Shown: one piece after another, positions 5,343 through 6,175 of the stretch
Layout of the letters: the number at the start of each line of letters is the position of its first letter
Numbering within the stretch: the first letter of the stretch is position 1
NCBI GenBank assembly: GCA_946638265.1
Contig: CAMPBN010000072.1
Location: 1 to 6,175 of the forward strand
Origin: an uncultured Bacillota bacterium
GTDB lineage: Bacteria; Bacillota; Clostridia; Peptostreptococcales; Anaerovoracaceae
Reading direction: 5' to 3'
Length of the DNA: 6,175 nt
Made by a program: the position numbers and the translations under genes
Notes under the pieces: model-generated
Seen by the model: only the letters and a program-made list of their open reading frames with translations
What the model was told of the DNA's origin: nothing
The model's database searches: none

Positions 5343-5434
5343 AAACCGCCGAAACCGCCTCCGCCAAAGTCGCCGCCACCAAAGTTGAAGCCGCCCGGCA
5401 TGCCGACATCGATACCCGGCATCAGCCCCATCAT
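5339..5434 (-). CDS. Possible small Gly/Phe-rich protein (31 aa), or C-terminal tail in the -1 frame of the WYL gene
   Basis: On the minus strand, a frame between the WYL gene and gntR encodes a tail very rich in Gly and Phe (GGFNFGGGDFGGGGFGGF at the end), preceded by an acidic, Met-rich part (SAGDDFDEVAMMGLMPG). Read alone it could start at the ATG at 5434-5432, with GAGG five bases upstream (5443-5440), giving 31 residues. The same frame is open further up to 5494, inside the end of the WYL gene, where it lies in the -1 frame. Its codons mostly end in C or T, like the genes around it. The stop at 5341-5339 overlaps the gntR stop at 5340-5342 on the other strand. The plus strand is also open here and would read Pro/Lys-rich after the gntR stop, so chance low-complexity sequence is possible. 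Confidence 0.3.
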   Translation of the reverse strand: MMGLMPGIDVGMPGGFNFGGGDFGGGGFGGF

Positions 5435-5481
5435 GGCTACCTCGTCGAAATCGTCGCCAGCGCTGCCGCTGCTGTTACGGT

Positions 5482-6175
5482 TTAGTGCATGTTTTTAAGA
5501 AAGGCTTCGGCGAAAGCTTTCAGCTCCGATACCACATCGTCGGGGGCCACGAGCTTTGCGCCCGGAGAGAGTGCAAAAATCCAGCCGAAAAACTGCGGGC
5601 TGATGTTTACATTCACCCAAAATTCGCTGTGGTCTTTGTCCACCGGTATGAAGGAGATGTCCTCCTTGCCGAATCGGTCGAGGAATATGCCGCACATACT
5701 GTTTTCAAAGTGTATTTTCACCTTTTTCTTCGGGCCGCCATACATGCCGAAGGTGGATTTGGAAAGGCGTGCCATATCATACTCTTTGAAGGCTGCTGCG
5801 CCTTCGCGCTTTTCATCCTTGACGGAGATGTGCATCATCTTGTCGACGCGGTAGTTTTTGATCTTACCTTCCCATTCGTCGTAGGCTACCATGTAGTAGT
5901 TTTCGTCCACCCAGGTCAGCGCCCACGGGCTGAGAGTGAACCATTCGTCGCCGTGGCGCGGCACAAGCTTTTTGTCCAGATTCCATTTGTAATATTTGAA
6001 CCTGATCTTCCTGTTTTCGTTGATGGCAGTGTAGACTTCGTCCACATTGTAGAAAACACTTTCGTTCATCGCTTTGACACGGTCGTCCATGAAAACCTGG
6101 CGCTGCAGGGTTTTGCCCTGGTGCTCGCTGACAAGCTTTTTTATCTTTGTTATCAGCTTGCGCGATTTGCCTTGC
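5482..6175 (-). CDS. WYL-domain transcriptional regulator, C-terminal part (N-terminus beyond the window)
   Basis: The frame is open from the right edge, so the gene is cut off; 230 residues are visible. The Met at 6090 is internal, since coding sequence continues upstream (KLITKIKKLVSEHQGKTLQRQVF), matching the region between the N-terminal helix-turn-helix and the WYL domain in clostridial regulators. The WYL domain shows SVFYNVDEVYTAINENRKIR, FKYYKWN, then LSPWALTWVDENYYMVAYD and KIKNYRVDKM, the last being the ligand-contacting region that names the family. The C-terminal extension includes FENSMCGIFLDRFGKE and VNISPQFFGWIFALSPGAKL, again typical. The DNA-binding domain is not visible. WYL proteins are thought to sense nucleic acids or small nucleotides and often regulate defence or DNA-damage genes, but this clostridial type is usually a stand-alone regulator. 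The stop at 5482 is at the usual family end. Confidence 0.87.
   Translation of the reverse strand, partial: QGKSRKLITKIKKLVSEHQGKTLQRQVFMDDRVKAMNESVFYNVDEVYTAINENRKIRFKYYKWNLDKKLVPRHGDEWFTLSPWALTWVDENYYMVAYDEWEGKIKNYRVDKMMHISVKDEKREGAAAFKEYDMARLSKSTFGMYGGPKKKVKIHFENSMCGIFLDRFGKEDISFIPVDKDHSEFWVNVNISPQFFGWIFALSPGAKLVAPDDVVSELKAFAEAFLKNMH

Noticed and set aside
5340..5498. Stop-codon readthrough of gntR into a Pro/Lys-rich extension
   Set aside because: The frame is open after the TAA, but GntR/FCD proteins normally end where this one does and no readthrough signal is visible. It is more likely the complement of the Gly-rich minus-strand sequence.

Overview
The window looks like a chromosomal stretch from an anaerobic member of the Bacillota, probably class Clostridia. 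This rests on strong AGGAGG-type ribosome binding sites, sigma-A promoters with 17-bp spacers, a TTG start, an L-cysteine desulfidase of the type common in anaerobes, and a WYL regulator whose sequence is typical of Clostridia. GC content is moderate (around half by eye). The genus cannot be fixed from the sequence.

Layout, left to right. (1) On the minus strand, an ABC importer operon: a NitT/TauT (NMT1-like) substrate-binding lipoprotein at 385-1422, followed 3 bp later by the start of the permease gene (from 381 leftwards). The permease reads normally for about 71 residues and then loses its frame and family resemblance near base 168. The AT-richer left edge looks like foreign or misjoined sequence. 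(2) A 370-bp divergent intergenic region (1423-1792) with two good promoters facing outward and an unexplained GC-rich block between them. (3) On the plus strand, a two-gene operon: a metallo-beta-lactamase-fold hydrolase (1793-2518) and a small integral membrane protein of the 'small multi-drug export' family (2542-3024), closed by a terminator that works in both directions. (4) On the minus strand, an L-cysteine desulfidase (CyuA type, 3094-4383) converging on that terminator. (5) A 287-bp divergent regulatory region (4384-4670) with a near-consensus promoter for cyuA, helically phased 10-bp repeats just downstream of its predicted start, an extended -10 promoter for the regulator, a perfect palindrome over that promoter's -35 and a possible 15-codon leader ORF. 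(6) On the plus strand, a GntR-family (FCD) regulator (4671-5342) that is the natural candidate to control cyuA. (7) On the minus strand, a WYL-domain transcriptional regulator entering from the right edge and ending at 5482. Between it and gntR lies a short Gly/Phe-rich reading frame, in the -1 frame relative to the WYL gene, whose stop codon overlaps the gntR stop.

The best-supported functional unit is the divergent gntR-cyuA pair, which suggests regulated breakdown of cysteine to pyruvate, sulfide and ammonia. The other genes are ordinary housekeeping or accessory functions. I see no CRISPR array, RNA gene, phage module or complete transposon. The most unusual features are the broken permease at the left edge, the repeat array in the cyuA leader, and the orphan Gly/Phe-rich frame.
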